The position numbers and the translations under genes are program-made. 37,460 bases of DNA from CAZUMW01 sp964621615 (GTDB lineage Bacteria; Desulfobacterota; WTBG01; CAIYCZ01; CAIRTM01), in the NCBI GenBank assembly GCA_964621615.1, contig CAZUMW010000045.1:1-37460 (forward strand), given 5' to 3'. Positions 8,836 to 18,070 of this stretch are shown here, one piece after another. Every line of letters begins with the position of its first letter. The first letter of the stretch is position 1. Under the pieces are notes generated by a model. The model saw only the letters and a program-made list of their open reading frames with translations, did not search any database and was not told the DNA's origin.

Positions 8836-11800
8836 TCAGACAGGCAGGTTTCCCTTTTCAGCAACCTGTGTATCAAGAACTTCCCGAATGGTGTGCGCCA
8901 TAACATCTCTTTTGAGCGGCTTCATGACAAACGCCCGCGTCAGCCCGGGCTGGCTGGCGTTATCCGACTCAACATCATTATATCCGCTGCACAGAATAAC
9001 AGGCACATCTGAGCGGATATTTTTCAGCTCCGCGGCAAGCATCAGGCCGGTCATATTCGGCATGGTGTAGTCGGTGATTACAAGATCATAGGTGTGGGGA
9101 TTCCTCCTGAACCGCTCCAGTGCCTCGGCAGGGGTCTGGACCGCTGTGACGGTATAGCCCAGTGACGAAAAAAACTCCGGCGCCATTTCTACAAGCTGCA
9201 GCTCGTCGTCAACAAAAAGGATATGCTCACGGCCGGCAGGCAGATCACCGGCTTGATCATCACGTGCCTGTGCAGCGGTATCGACCACCGGCAGCACGAC
9301 GCTGCACGCCGTCCCCATGCCGGGTGTGCTCTCAATGCGCAGCACCCCGCTATGCGTTTTTACAATTCCCTTAACCACCGCCAGCCCCATGCCGGTTCCC
9401 TTGCCGGCCTCCCTGGTAGTAAAAAACGGCTCGCAGACTTTATCAAGTATATCCGGCTCGATTCCGCACCCGGTATCCCGCACGGTGAGCCTGACATGCT
9501 CGCCGGGCCGCAGCCCGGGGTACAGGCCGGCATCTGGCTCCCCCACAGTAAATGGAGAAAGCTCTACAGACAGCACCCCTATGTTCTGCTCTATTGCGTG
9601 TGCGGCGTTGGTGCACAGATTGATGAGCACCTGGTGCATTTGTGTGGGGTTTGCAATGACCGGGCCGCACCGCTCATCGACCGACTGCTGAATATCAATG
9701 GTGGCCGGAATGGTCGCGCGCAGCAATTTAACCGCTTCCTTAACCACCGGCTGCAGCGTGACCGGCTGAAAATCCTGTATCGATTTATGGCTGAAGGTCA
9801 GTATCTGGCCGGTGAGCTCTGCCGCGCGGTCGCAATAGCGTATAATAACATCGAGAAACTCTTCGGGGCGCTCACCCTCCGCAGCGGCATCCTTTGCCAC
9901 CTCTGCATATCCCATGATACCGCTCAAGATATTGTTGAACTCGTGCGCGATGCCGCCCGCCAGCGTGCCGATGGCCTCCATCTTCTGCGATTCCCGGAGC
10001 TGCTCTTCCATGCGAGCCGTATCGGTAATATCCCGGTATACAGTAACAAAGCCCGCCGGCGTTCCCGCGCTGTCTGTTATCGGAGTGGCCCGGATATCAA
10101 GCTCGACACGGCCTCCATCCGGCTTGGTAAAACCGACGCGCCCGGACCAGACCCTCCCCCGGGAGACATTGTCTTTTACCTGCCGGTATATGCGCTCGCG
10201 CTTCTCATTATCGGTAGAATCACTCCTGCTCCGCCCGACCAGCTGCGCCCGCTCACGGCCGAACAGGCGCTCATGTGCAGCGTTAACGTAGCGAACCGTT
10301 CCGTCGCTGCCCTCAATCTGTATGGCATCGGTTGCCTGCTCGATGGCGGCGCCGAGGTGCACAAGCTGCTCTTCGGCGCGCTTTCGCGCCGTTGCGTCGC
10401 GCACGATAACCGTTAGAAAAACCTCATCCCGAAGAGTAAAGATATTAAACGCGGCCTCGATGGGAAACCGCTTTCCCGCTTTGCATACCGCGGTCCCCTC
10501 CAGGGGCTTTCCCCCTCCGGGTGCAGTTCCCGCTGAAACCGCCTTTTGCAGCAAGCGCTCCTGCTTGGCGCGATCCTCTTCGGGCAGCAGGCAGAAAAAC
10601 CACCTGCCGATGATCTCGTCCGGCTCGTAGCCATATATGCGCTGCGCGCCGATGTTCCAGGAAAGAATTGTTCCCCTTCTGTCAGCTATGAATATCGCAT
10701 CCATGGCGTTCTGCACCACCGAGCGGTACCGCTCCTCGCTGAGCTGCAGCGCGTGCTGCGCCTTTTTTCGATCGCTTATGTCGCGCACGATAGCCAGCAG
10801 GTGCCTGCGGCCGCGATACTCGAAATCGGTTCCGGTCACTTCAATATCAAAGCAGGTTCCGTCTTTTCGCACATCAACCGACTCGCAATGAAACTGCCTT
10901 CCGTCACACACCTCGCGCTTAAAGGACGCAAACAGATGATGATAGTCCGGGTGTACGATATCGCGGCCGCTCAGACCGATAAATTCGTCACGTGAATACC
11001 CGTACATTTCAGCGGCTTTTGCATTTATATCGACCACCCTGCCGTCCATATCAAATATCAGAAAGGCATCGCCGGCGTGATCGTAAATGCGCTGCAGGCG
11101 TGTTTCTCTTTCACGCAGCACCTGCGCATCGCGCTTCCGTCCGCTGATATCCCGGGCCACGCCCCACAGATATTCAACGGCGCCGCTGTCGTTCACGACG
11201 GTGAACGCCTGCATCTCAACCGGAAACACGGTGCCGTTTTTGCGGATGTACTCCTTCTCATATATGCCGGAATAGCCGTAAGTGAGCAGCCGTTTGCGCC
11301 AGATTTCCTCATGCTCCCAGGCGTGCCACGAGGCCGGGGTTATATCAAAGAAATGCCGCATTTCCTTTAATTCATCGCAGCTGTAGCCCAGCATATCGCA
11401 ATAGGACTGATTGGCATCCAGAAAGCGCCCGCTGATGTCAACCACGACAAACCCGTCACGGCTTCTTTCAAACAGCTCGCGGTAGCGGCGCCGTTGCTGC
11501 CGGAACCGCTCCTCGGCATTTTTCTGCTCGGTGATCTCGCGCGAAAACACCACAAAGGTTTTTGGGCTGCCCGGCCTGTCATACGGCGTATAGATATCTT
11601 TAAAATACCGCTCACATCCGGCGCGCGTGTCAAAGCGTGACGTTTCCACGGTAACGGCCCTGTTTTCACGAAGCGCCTGGAGCCCGTAGCCGAGGCGCTT
11701 ACCGGCAACATCCCGGCTCATTACGTCATGAAAGGTTTTTCCGTCCACTTCGGCACCTGAAAAACCGAGACTTTTTCGCATAGCGGGATTGGTTTTAAGA

Positions 11801-11979
11801 AACGTGCCGCGCTCATCGACAAGGGCCATGAGATCAGGGGAAAGGTTGAACAGGGATTCATACAGGCAGGTATCGCTATTACCGGCATCGCCTTCGGCTT
11901 TTTTCAGGCGTGCGACTTCTGCTCGAAGTGCTTCCAGCTCCTGCAAAAGCACATGCCGCGGCCTGTCTTGATCGCACAT
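8836..11979 (-). CDS. Cytosolic hybrid histidine kinase with five PAS domains, HisKA, HATPase and receiver
   Basis: A 1047-residue protein without membrane segments. A short N-terminal coil is followed by five PAS repeats at about 38-153, 163-283, 293-405, 415-534 and 540-655, each ending in the PAC-type RDIT/RDIS motif. The HisKA H-box has His679 (GIAHEFNNIL), typical of the NtrB-like subgroup. HATPase motifs are Asn791, DTGCGI at 835 and GTGMGL at 861. The C-terminal receiver has FVDDE at 922 and phosphoacceptor Asp970 (VITDYTMPNMTG). The many PAS domains suggest sensing of soluble cytosolic signals, possibly redox or small ligands; no heme- or flavin-specific motif could be assigned. It is the first gene of the five-gene cluster. 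The ATG lacks a clear ribosome site, so an alternative start is possible. Confidence 0.9.
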   Translation of the reverse strand: MCDQDRPRHVLLQELEALRAEVARLKKAEGDAGNSDTCLYESLFNLSPDLMALVDERGTFLKTNPAMRKSLGFSGAEVDGKTFHDVMSRDVAGKRLGYGLQALRENRAVTVETSRFDTRAGCERYFKDIYTPYDRPGSPKTFVVFSREITEQKNAEERFRQQRRRYRELFERSRDGFVVVDISGRFLDANQSYCDMLGYSCDELKEMRHFFDITPASWHAWEHEEIWRKRLLTYGYSGIYEKEYIRKNGTVFPVEMQAFTVVNDSGAVEYLWGVARDISGRKRDAQVLRERETRLQRIYDHAGDAFLIFDMDGRVVDINAKAAEMYGYSRDEFIGLSGRDIVHPDYHHLFASFKREVCDGRQFHCESVDVRKDGTCFDIEVTGTDFEYRGRRHLLAIVRDISDRKKAQHALQLSEERYRSVVQNAMDAIFIADRRGTILSWNIGAQRIYGYEPDEIIGRWFFCLLPEEDRAKQERLLQKAVSAGTAPGGGKPLEGTAVCKAGKRFPIEAAFNIFTLRDEVFLTVIVRDATARKRAEEQLVHLGAAIEQATDAIQIEGSDGTVRYVNAAHERLFGRERAQLVGRSRSDSTDNEKRERIYRQVKDNVSRGRVWSGRVGFTKPDGGRVELDIRATPITDSAGTPAGFVTVYRDITDTARMEEQLRESQKMEAIGTLAGGIAHEFNNILSGIMGYAEVAKDAAAEGERPEEFLDVIIRYCDRAAELTGQILTFSHKSIQDFQPVTLQPVVKEAVKLLRATIPATIDIQQSVDERCGPVIANPTQMHQVLINLCTNAAHAIEQNIGVLSVELSPFTVGEPDAGLYPGLRPGEHVRLTVRDTGCGIEPDILDKVCEPFFTTREAGKGTGMGLAVVKGIVKTHSGVLRIESTPGMGTACSVVLPVVDTAAQARDDQAGDLPAGREHILFVDDELQLVEMAPEFFSSLGYTVTAVQTPAEALERFRRNPHTYDLVITDYTMPNMTGLMLAAELKNIRSDVPVILCSGYNDVESDNASQPGLTRAFVMKPLKRDVMAHTIREVLDTQVAEKGNLPV

Positions 11980-12139
11980 ACCGAGAGCCCCGCGGAATAA
12001 CGTGGTTCATTACAAAGGAATGCATACCACAATACTCCGTTTTTTATCGGATTTTCCCCTACATGCTTAATGCTTTTTTTATCAAAAAACAACAAATGCT
12101 GAAAAAATGGAAAATTTATCGCATTTTCAGCCTGTTACT

Positions 12140-12250
12140 AATGATACTCCCCGCAGCACGCTGCGGGGTATCCCGGTAATTAATATTGATTATTTTGATA
12201 CATTCCGCTGAACCCGCACTGCCGTGCGGAGTATGCGCGAAACGATTCCG
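12140..12250. repeat. Palindromic interspersed repeat, copy A
   Basis: First of two related intergenic elements (partner at 22335-22432). Both begin AATGATACTC, continue with (A/C)CCGCAGCA, share TACATTCC in the middle, and end in a 30-bp block that is 28/30 identical (12221-12250 here; last 16 bases GCGCGAAACGATTCCG). The ends are imperfect inverted repeats: ATACTCC near the left end pairs with GGAGTAT at 12228-12234. Copy A has an extra perfect 8-bp hairpin CCCCGCAG/CTGCGGGG (12149-12168). It fills most of the 311-base gap between the radical SAM gene end and the first kinase gene start. The rest of the gap (11980-12139) is A/T-rich and should hold the kinase promoter, which I could not place. 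Confidence 0.7.
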
Positions 12251-12290
12251 ATCAATAAACGGGCTGATCGGCGATCCGGAACGCTGCGCA

Positions 12291-13586
12291 TTACGGGCGG
12301 AAGTGTTCCCGCGTCCGGTTGTAATAACCGAACTGGAGATACGGGAATGTCCGGGAAAGAGCTTCTTTTACCCCACGCATGCCGATTCCCGGCGCGGGAG
12401 GCACGTTCATTTCTTCAAGGTAAAGCAGCGGGTCGATGTTCAGGTTCTTGAAATGGACCAGATCCGGACGGGTGTCATCTATAAGCGAACACAGCGCGTC
12501 AAGCTCTGCCTGCTGATCGGTAACCCCGGGGAAAATAAGGTAATTAATCATCACGAATATACCCTTTTGCCGCGCCGCCTTCAGCGACGCGATCACATCG
12601 GCAAAACCATAGCCCCGCGGGCGGTAATAGGCGTCATACAGGTCCCTGCGGGCGCTGTTGATGCTGATTCGGATGCTGTCAAGACCGCTGTCACACAGCT
12701 CCCGGACGTAATCGGGCAGGCTGCCGTTGGTATTCAGGTTAATGGTGCCCGCAGCCGTTTGTTTTCTGATTTCGCGAATTGACTCGGCAATTCTTTTGCC
12801 CTGCAGAAGCGGCTCTCCCTCGCAGCCCTGGCCGAAGCTCACAATCGGGTCAGGCGCCTCCTGAAGGTGCCTGACAAACGGCTCTGCTATTTCACTGCAT
12901 GAAGGCACAAAGCTGATCCGATCCTGCGGGGCATCGCAGCCCTCACCGGGCTGATGGGAAATGCAGCCGACACACCCGGCATTGCAGTCCGGGCTGGTGG
13001 GAATCGGGGCCTCCCAGCGCCGGTAAAAAAAGTTTTTCGCCGCAAAGCAGTGATATTCGCAGGCGCACCGCTCAAGATGACGGACAAGGCGATTGCCGGG
13101 ATATTCCTTCCTGCGCTGATCGACATGGGACAGCAGCTCGGCATCGTCAAAGTGCTCAGGATCCCAGCGGAAATTGTCATCAATTTCAAATGCGGGCACC
13201 CAGTAGGTATTCCGGCTGTAGCCTACGGCGCTGTAGGCCCACAGAGGAAGCGTGTAGCCTTTTGCGCTGTAATCCATTGCCGGCAGCAGCAGGCGCACCC
13301 ATCCCTGCTGAATAAATGCAGAGACCGCATGGCAGCGCACCGTTTTTTTGCCGATTTTTGTCTCGGTCAGCAGCACGACGCGCTTTTTTTTCGGATCATA
13401 GCCGTATGGCGGGCATCCCGGGTGAAAATACAGCCTGCTCATTTCCGGAAACGGCACAAGATCTGATGCGTCAGGACGCACCACCGTGTGACCGGAGCAT
13501 CCGGCCATTTCAAGATAGGGGTGATCGTAAATCGTTCCGCTGTCGTCGGCAAAAAGCAGGCTGGGGCGGCTTTGATCTGAACACAT
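12291..13586 (-). CDS. Radical SAM protein of unknown substrate
   Basis: A 431-residue protein. The radical SAM cluster motif is C201-x3-C205-x2-C208 (CNAGCVGC), well inside the protein, with about 200 residues before it that include further Cys and His (for example CACEYHC at 174-180). After the cluster come a GCEGEP variant of the SAM-binding GGEP motif and NLNTNG, as in many radical SAM barrels. There is no SPASM-type cysteine-rich tail. It probably binds one [4Fe-4S] cluster and cleaves S-adenosylmethionine; the target is unknown. It lies 53 bases downstream of the ABC-2 permease genes on the same strand and could belong to that transcript. I looked for a short precursor-peptide gene beside it and saw none. 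Confidence 0.82.
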   Translation of the reverse strand: MCSDQSRPSLLFADDSGTIYDHPYLEMAGCSGHTVVRPDASDLVPFPEMSRLYFHPGCPPYGYDPKKKRVVLLTETKIGKKTVRCHAVSAFIQQGWVRLLLPAMDYSAKGYTLPLWAYSAVGYSRNTYWVPAFEIDDNFRWDPEHFDDAELLSHVDQRRKEYPGNRLVRHLERCACEYHCFAAKNFFYRRWEAPIPTSPDCNAGCVGCISHQPGEGCDAPQDRISFVPSCSEIAEPFVRHLQEAPDPIVSFGQGCEGEPLLQGKRIAESIREIRKQTAAGTINLNTNGSLPDYVRELCDSGLDSIRISINSARRDLYDAYYRPRGYGFADVIASLKAARQKGIFVMINYLIFPGVTDQQAELDALCSLIDDTRPDLVHFKNLNIDPLLYLEEMNVPPAPGIGMRGVKEALSRTFPYLQFGYYNRTREHFRP

Positions 13587-13639
13587 AGCTCTATTCCCTC
13601 AATAGCTGAAAAAAATAACACGCAGCGTACCTTTTCAGG

Positions 13640-14806
13640 TTACGATACTTTCTTGTGAAACCGAAGCAGGCTTACAACGAGTATGCCGAGCCCCAGCAGG
13701 GCAAGCAGCGCACCCTCGTCCCACAGCACGGCAAGCCCGACTCCTTTTAAAAAAAGGCTTCTCACAATCACGGCAAAATAGCGGATCGGCATCAGATACG
13801 TAAACAGCTGAACCGCGGGCGGCATATTCTCGATGGGAAAAATAATGCCTGAGAGCAGCACCATGGTAATCAGAAAAAAAAAGGTGACAATCATTGCCTG
13901 CTCCTGCGTCCGGGTAACGGTTGAAACAAAAAGGCCGAGGCCAAGGGTGCTGAAAAGGAAAAAAAATGAAAACACAAACAGCAGGACAGCGCTTCCCTTG
14001 AGCGGCACCTGAAAAACCAGCAGGGCCGCAGACACAATCAGCGCGACGTCAAAAAGCCCGATAACGGTAAACGGGGCCAGCTTGCCCAGCAAAAGCTCGG
14101 CGCGGGTTACCGGGGTTGCCATAAGCTGCTCCAGGGTCCCTATTTCTTTTTCGCGCACTATGCTGATGGCGGTCAGGTTCGTCGTTACGATAAGCAGCAC
14201 CATACAGATGACACCCGGCACAAAAAACCAGGAGCTTGAAAGCTCGGGGTTATACCAGATGCGAAGCTCGTTATCAATAATAGATGCCGACCCCGCTTCG
14301 CGGCGCCAGGAGCCCAGAAATCCGCCGGCGCTGAAGGCGGCCGTGTCTATGTGCCCGAGAGCAAGCCTGGATGAAAAGCGGCGCGAAATAATTGATGCAT
14401 ATGACAGCGCGATCGTCGCCCCGTTTGATTCGGTGCCGTCGATGAAAAGCTGTACCTGGGCGGGCAGGCCGCTTTTGAGCTTTTCCTGAAAGCCCAGCGG
14501 GATATCGACGCCGACTTTTATTTCACCCCGGTCAAGCAGGCTGCACAGCTCTGCTCTGGTTGCGGCTCTATAGCACACATCAAAATAGCGGTTGTGGGAG
14601 AATGCATCGCTGTAGGTTCTGCTCAGCTGCGTCCTGTCCGCATCGTATATGCCCACCGGGGTATTCCTGATATCGAATGTTGCGGCATAGCCGAGAATGA
14701 TGAGCTGAAGCACCGGTGCCATAAAAAGGATGGGGTACATTTTTTTGTCCCGCTTCAGCTGGTGAAACTCCTTAACCGTTACCGCCCATACCTTTTTAAG
14801 CTTCAT
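13640..14806 (-). CDS. ABC-2 type exporter permease (second of pair)
   Basis: A 388-residue inner-membrane protein of the YbhR/YhhJ type. It has one N-terminal membrane helix (about 25-45, ending GYAATFDIRN), a large periplasmic region of about 130 residues, then five predicted helices in the C-terminal half, including VPGVICMVLLIVTTNLTAI and the conserved EKEIGTLEQLMATPVTR cytosolic loop that contacts the ATPase. This is the standard ABC2_membrane_3 layout. It starts 3 bases after the first permease gene and shares its architecture, so the two probably form a heterodimeric channel. The gene ends 53 bases before the radical SAM gene. The substrate cannot be read from sequence. Confidence 0.88.
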   Translation of the reverse strand: MKLKKVWAVTVKEFHQLKRDKKMYPILFMAPVLQLIILGYAATFDIRNTPVGIYDADRTQLSRTYSDAFSHNRYFDVCYRAATRAELCSLLDRGEIKVGVDIPLGFQEKLKSGLPAQVQLFIDGTESNGATIALSYASIISRRFSSRLALGHIDTAAFSAGGFLGSWRREAGSASIIDNELRIWYNPELSSSWFFVPGVICMVLLIVTTNLTAISIVREKEIGTLEQLMATPVTRAELLLGKLAPFTVIGLFDVALIVSAALLVFQVPLKGSAVLLFVFSFFFLFSTLGLGLFVSTVTRTQEQAMIVTFFFLITMVLLSGIIFPIENMPPAVQLFTYLMPIRYFAVIVRSLFLKGVGLAVLWDEGALLALLGLGILVVSLLRFHKKVS

Positions 14807-14809
14807 TGC

Positions 14810-15943
14810 CTAAAACCTCTTTCTGAAAATGCGGCTGCTGACCGCGACAGCAATCCCGGCAAACAGCACCAGCACAAGGGCCTGGGGATACAGCACATCA
14901 AGCCCGACACCTTTGAGTATTATGCCGCGCAGTATCGTAAGAAAGTAGCGCACAGGCAGCACAAGGGTGATCGCCTGAATCGGGCGGGGCATGCTTTCGA
15001 TCGGAAAGATGAAGCCCGAAAGCAGTATCGAGGGAAGAATGGTCAGCAAAAAGCCCAGCAGCCAGGCAACCTGGGACGTCTGCGACACAGCGGAGACAAA
15101 AAGGCCGGTGCCGAGCGCGGCGGCCAGAAACACCAGCGACAGAGATAAAAACAAAGCGACGCTCCCCCGAAACGGAACATCAAACACATAAACCGAAAAC
15201 ACAACGATAATCAGCAGGTCTGCAAACACAATAACCACATAGGGCACGATTTTGCCGATCATAAGCTCAACAGGCCGCAGGGGGGAAACCAGTATGCTTT
15301 CTATCGTGCCGGATTCCTTTTCTTTGACCAGGGATATGGACATCCGTATAGCGCCGATTACCATGATAATAATGCCGATAATCCCCGGAATTAAAAAATA
15401 CATACTTTTGAGCTCGGGATTGTACCAGATAGTGGGCCTGACATTCACAACAGGCAGCCGGCCGGTGCTCATGCCGGGATTGGCATTAAAGAGCGAAAAA
15501 AGAACATCCATTGAAGCATCCTGCAGAATAGCGGTCGCGTATCCCATGACAATATTCGCCGTGTTGCTGTCGGTGCCGTCCAGCAGCACCTGTACCGGCC
15601 GGCGCTTGCCGGTCAGCAGGCCGCGCTGAAAGTTCTGCGGGATGGTCATAACGGCTTTGACTGCACCGCGATCAAGCAGATCGCCGATTTCGCTTTCATC
15701 CGAAAGGCGGCGGGTCAGTGAAAAGTAGCCTGATGCGACAAAGCGCTCGACGATATTCCTCGACGTTTCGGTTTTATCCCGGTCAAGAACCGCAAAGGAA
15801 ATATTTCTGATATCAAGATTTATTGCGTAGCCGAAAATACACAGGATCGCAACCGGCAGGACCAGCAGCAGCATCAGCGCTACCGGATCCCGTATGATCT
15901 GAATATATTCCTTACGAATCAGAGCGGCTATTCTGCGGACCAT
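14810..15943 (-). CDS. ABC-2 type exporter permease (first of pair)
   Basis: A 377-residue membrane protein of the YbhS type, similar in layout to the neighbouring permease: an N-terminal helix ending GYAINLDIRN, a long periplasmic domain, then the helix PGIIGIIIMVIGAIRMSIS, the EKESGTIESILVSPLRP coupling loop and further helices. The frame is open further upstream, but the ATG at 15943 is preferred: it gives the normal MVRRIAALIRKEY start, has an AAAGAGG ribosome site, and limits the overlap with the ATPase gene to 32 bases. Together with the ATPase, HlyD-type adaptor and second permease it forms a YbhGFSR-like export system, a family linked to efflux of drugs or other amphiphiles. Confidence 0.88.
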   Translation of the reverse strand: MVRRIAALIRKEYIQIIRDPVALMLLLVLPVAILCIFGYAINLDIRNISFAVLDRDKTETSRNIVERFVASGYFSLTRRLSDESEIGDLLDRGAVKAVMTIPQNFQRGLLTGKRRPVQVLLDGTDSNTANIVMGYATAILQDASMDVLFSLFNANPGMSTGRLPVVNVRPTIWYNPELKSMYFLIPGIIGIIIMVIGAIRMSISLVKEKESGTIESILVSPLRPVELMIGKIVPYVVIVFADLLIIVVFSVYVFDVPFRGSVALFLSLSLVFLAAALGTGLFVSAVSQTSQVAWLLGFLLTILPSILLSGFIFPIESMPRPIQAITLVLPVRYFLTILRGIILKGVGLDVLYPQALVLVLFAGIAVAVSSRIFRKRF

Positions 15944-16868
15944 TGCCCGGCCTCTTTGAAAGCGCAACAAAGACATCTTCGATTGAGGGCCGTATCTGCT
16001 GGAGCTCCCGCACGCCGATATTCTCTTCAGCGAGCAGGCTTTCAACACGGGGAATTACCGATCCGGCATCGTGTGCGGTGATGTGAATATCATCGCCATA
16101 CAGATTAACGTCGGCAACCTGCGGCTCATTCTTTAACAGCGCGTATGCCCGGTTTTTGTCGTCGCAGTTGAGGTTTATCACATCAGCCTCCATATAGCGG
16201 TCTTTTATGTTCGCCGGGGCGTCGCAGGCAACCAGGCTGCCCTGCCAGATAAACCCGATGCGATTGCAGCGCTCAGCCTCCTCCATATAGTGGGTGGTCA
16301 CGAAAAGGGTGGTGTTCTGGCGAGACAGCTCATAAAGAAAATCCCACAGAACGCGACGCGACACCGGGTCGATGCCGGCGGTGGGCTCATCCAGAAACAC
16401 AATCTCAGGCCGGTGAACAATAGAGCATGCAAGGGCAAGGCGCTGCCTCCAGCCGCCCGACAGATTCGCCGCCAGATACCTGCGATAGGGCTCAAGCTCC
16501 AGGAGCTCCAGCGTAGCGGCTATATTGTCCCGGCAGGCTTTCCGGTCATCTATATACAGCCTGCCGTAAAACCACAGATTTTCCTCAACGGTCAGGTCCT
16601 GATACAGCCCGAAGTGCTGGGACATATACCCTATTTTTTCCTTTAATTTCTCGGCTTCGCGCAACAGATCGCAGCCGCCCACCCGGCCCCCGCCGCTGGT
16701 GGGCTCGAGGATGCCGCACAGCATGCGGATGGTGGTGCTTTTTCCGGCGCCGTTCGGGCCGAGAAATCCGAATATCTCACCTGTGCGTATGGAAAGATTC
16801 ACATCATGAACAGCAACGGTGTGGCCGAATTTTTTGGTCAAGTGATGTGTTTCGATGGCGTTTGTCAT
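15912..16868 (-). CDS. ABC exporter ATP-binding protein
   Basis: A 318-residue cytosolic ATPase that powers the adjacent ABC-2 permeases. Motifs in order: Walker A GPNGAGKS (37-44), Q-loop YMSQHFGLY (81-89), signature LSGGWRQR (136-143), Walker B IVFLDEP (156-162), H-loop His193 (TTHYMEE). The C-terminal 90 residues form the extra domain seen in multidrug CcmA-type ATPases. E. coli YbhF has two ATPase halves; this one has a single domain and so should dimerise. The start is either GTG 16871 or ATG 16868, with little to separate them. It follows the adaptor gene by 30 bases and its 3' end overlaps the first permease gene, which indicates translational coupling. Confidence 0.92.
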   Translation of the reverse strand: MTNAIETHHLTKKFGHTVAVHDVNLSIRTGEIFGFLGPNGAGKSTTIRMLCGILEPTSGGGRVGGCDLLREAEKLKEKIGYMSQHFGLYQDLTVEENLWFYGRLYIDDRKACRDNIAATLELLELEPYRRYLAANLSGGWRQRLALACSIVHRPEIVFLDEPTAGIDPVSRRVLWDFLYELSRQNTTLFVTTHYMEEAERCNRIGFIWQGSLVACDAPANIKDRYMEADVINLNCDDKNRAYALLKNEPQVADVNLYGDDIHITAHDAGSVIPRVESLLAEENIGVRELQQIRPSIEDVFVALSKRPGNGPQNSRSDS

Positions 16869-16898
16869 CACGTTGGTGCGCTCACTGTGATAATCGCT

Positions 16899-18002
16899 TT
16901 AATCACCATATTGCTGCCGCTTATAGGTAAACGACTGCTCAGCAGAGGGCCCTTCAGCCTGAATGATGACATCGGCGGGCATTCCCGGCTTGAGCAGCTC
17001 GCGGGCGTTGTCTATTTCAACCTTAACCCCGAATACCAGCTTTACCCGCTCTTCTTTGGTCTGGACATTTTTCGGGGTGAACTCAGCCTCTGATGAAATA
17101 TAGACAACCCGGCCGGGAAATGTTTTATCAGGAAACGAATCAACGCTCACCGACGCTTTCTGGCCGGTGTGAACACGGCCCAGGCTTTTTTCCGAGACAT
17201 AGGCCATAATCCAGCAATCCTGAAGATCGACAATTGAAAACAGCAGGCTGCCGGCAGACACAACCTCCCCGTGCTCAACATAGCGCTCATCGACAATGCC
17301 GCTCCCCGGAGCCGTAACGGTCGCATCCTCTATCTGTGTCCGTATAAGCTGCGCCTGTGCCTGTGCGCTTTGTTGTGCTGCGCGGGCTGCCGCTATCTCC
17401 TCCTCACGGAACCCGCTCGAAACCATCATATACTGCTCGCGGGCCTGCTCGCAGCGCTTACGGGCTGATTCGCAGGCGGTATAGGCCTTGTCACGCTCAT
17501 GATCGGATGCAACCCCCTCCTTGTACAGCTTTTGAATACGCCGGTACTCCCTGAGCGCGTTTTCGCGCTGCACGTCTGCCTCCTGAAGAACTTTTTGCGC
17601 CTTTTCCACTTCCTCCCGCCTGTAGCCGTGCTGCAGCAGGGCAAGGCGGGCATCCATTTCCGCAACGGCGGCCTGGGCTCTCTTGAGCTGCCAGTCAAGC
17701 TTTTGATGATCAATGTGAGCCATTACCGCCCCCCGCTCAACGCGGTCGCCCTGATCGTAGTTCAGGGCACGCAGCATGCCGCCGACTTCACACCTGACAT
17801 CGATCTGCGTTGCCTCTATCGTTCCGGTCGACTCAACAATGCTGTCTGCCTTTCGGGCGCATCCTGCACAGAAAAGCAGCACACAGGCAGCCGCCGGGAT
17901 CAGCCAGCGCCGTGCAGCATGCGGCAGCAATTCCCCGCAGCAGCTCCGGCGGAAAACCCGCTGCCGCCGCACCTTCATAGACCAACATGCCTGCTCATTC
18001 AT
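16899..18002 (-). CDS. HlyD-family periplasmic adaptor (membrane fusion protein) of the ABC exporter
   Basis: A 367-residue envelope protein. A basic N-terminal stretch is followed by a hydrophobic segment (about 33-47) that ends in LLFCAGCARK. Cys48 could be lipidated, but the position -3 residue is unusual, so a plain membrane anchor is also possible. The biotinyl-lipoyl half-motifs flank a long charged coiled-coil hairpin (about 95-215, rich in Ala, Glu, Arg and Gln). The second half-motif region reads APGSGIVDERYVEHGEVV and is followed by a beta-barrel domain. This is the EmrA/YbhG layout: the adaptor bridges the inner-membrane exporter to an outer-membrane channel, which is not encoded here. 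It is the first gene of the exporter operon, with AAAGGAG about 10 bases before the ATG. Confidence 0.88.
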   Translation of the reverse strand: MNEQACWSMKVRRQRVFRRSCCGELLPHAARRWLIPAAACVLLFCAGCARKADSIVESTGTIEATQIDVRCEVGGMLRALNYDQGDRVERGAVMAHIDHQKLDWQLKRAQAAVAEMDARLALLQHGYRREEVEKAQKVLQEADVQRENALREYRRIQKLYKEGVASDHERDKAYTACESARKRCEQAREQYMMVSSGFREEEIAAARAAQQSAQAQAQLIRTQIEDATVTAPGSGIVDERYVEHGEVVSAGSLLFSIVDLQDCWIMAYVSEKSLGRVHTGQKASVSVDSFPDKTFPGRVVYISSEAEFTPKNVQTKEERVKLVFGVKVEIDNARELLKPGMPADVIIQAEGPSAEQSFTYKRQQYGD

Positions 18003-18070
18003 ATCCGCCCCACTCCTTTTATCAGCCTGTTCGTATTAATACTATAAACACACATGCGCACTGAATCTTT

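Noticed and set aside
9223..10416. Long plus-strand open frame (397 codons) opposite the five-PAS kinase gene
   Set aside because: It lies wholly antisense to a well-supported kinase, shows no recognisable domain and has no ribosome site. It arises from the codon use of the real gene.
12053..12085. Sigma-54 promoter for the first kinase gene
   Set aside because: No GG-N10-GC spacing was found in the region upstream of the gene.
12186..12782. Plus-strand frame opposite the 3' end of the radical SAM gene
   Set aside because: Antisense to the radical SAM barrel, no family resemblance; its start lies inside repeat copy A.
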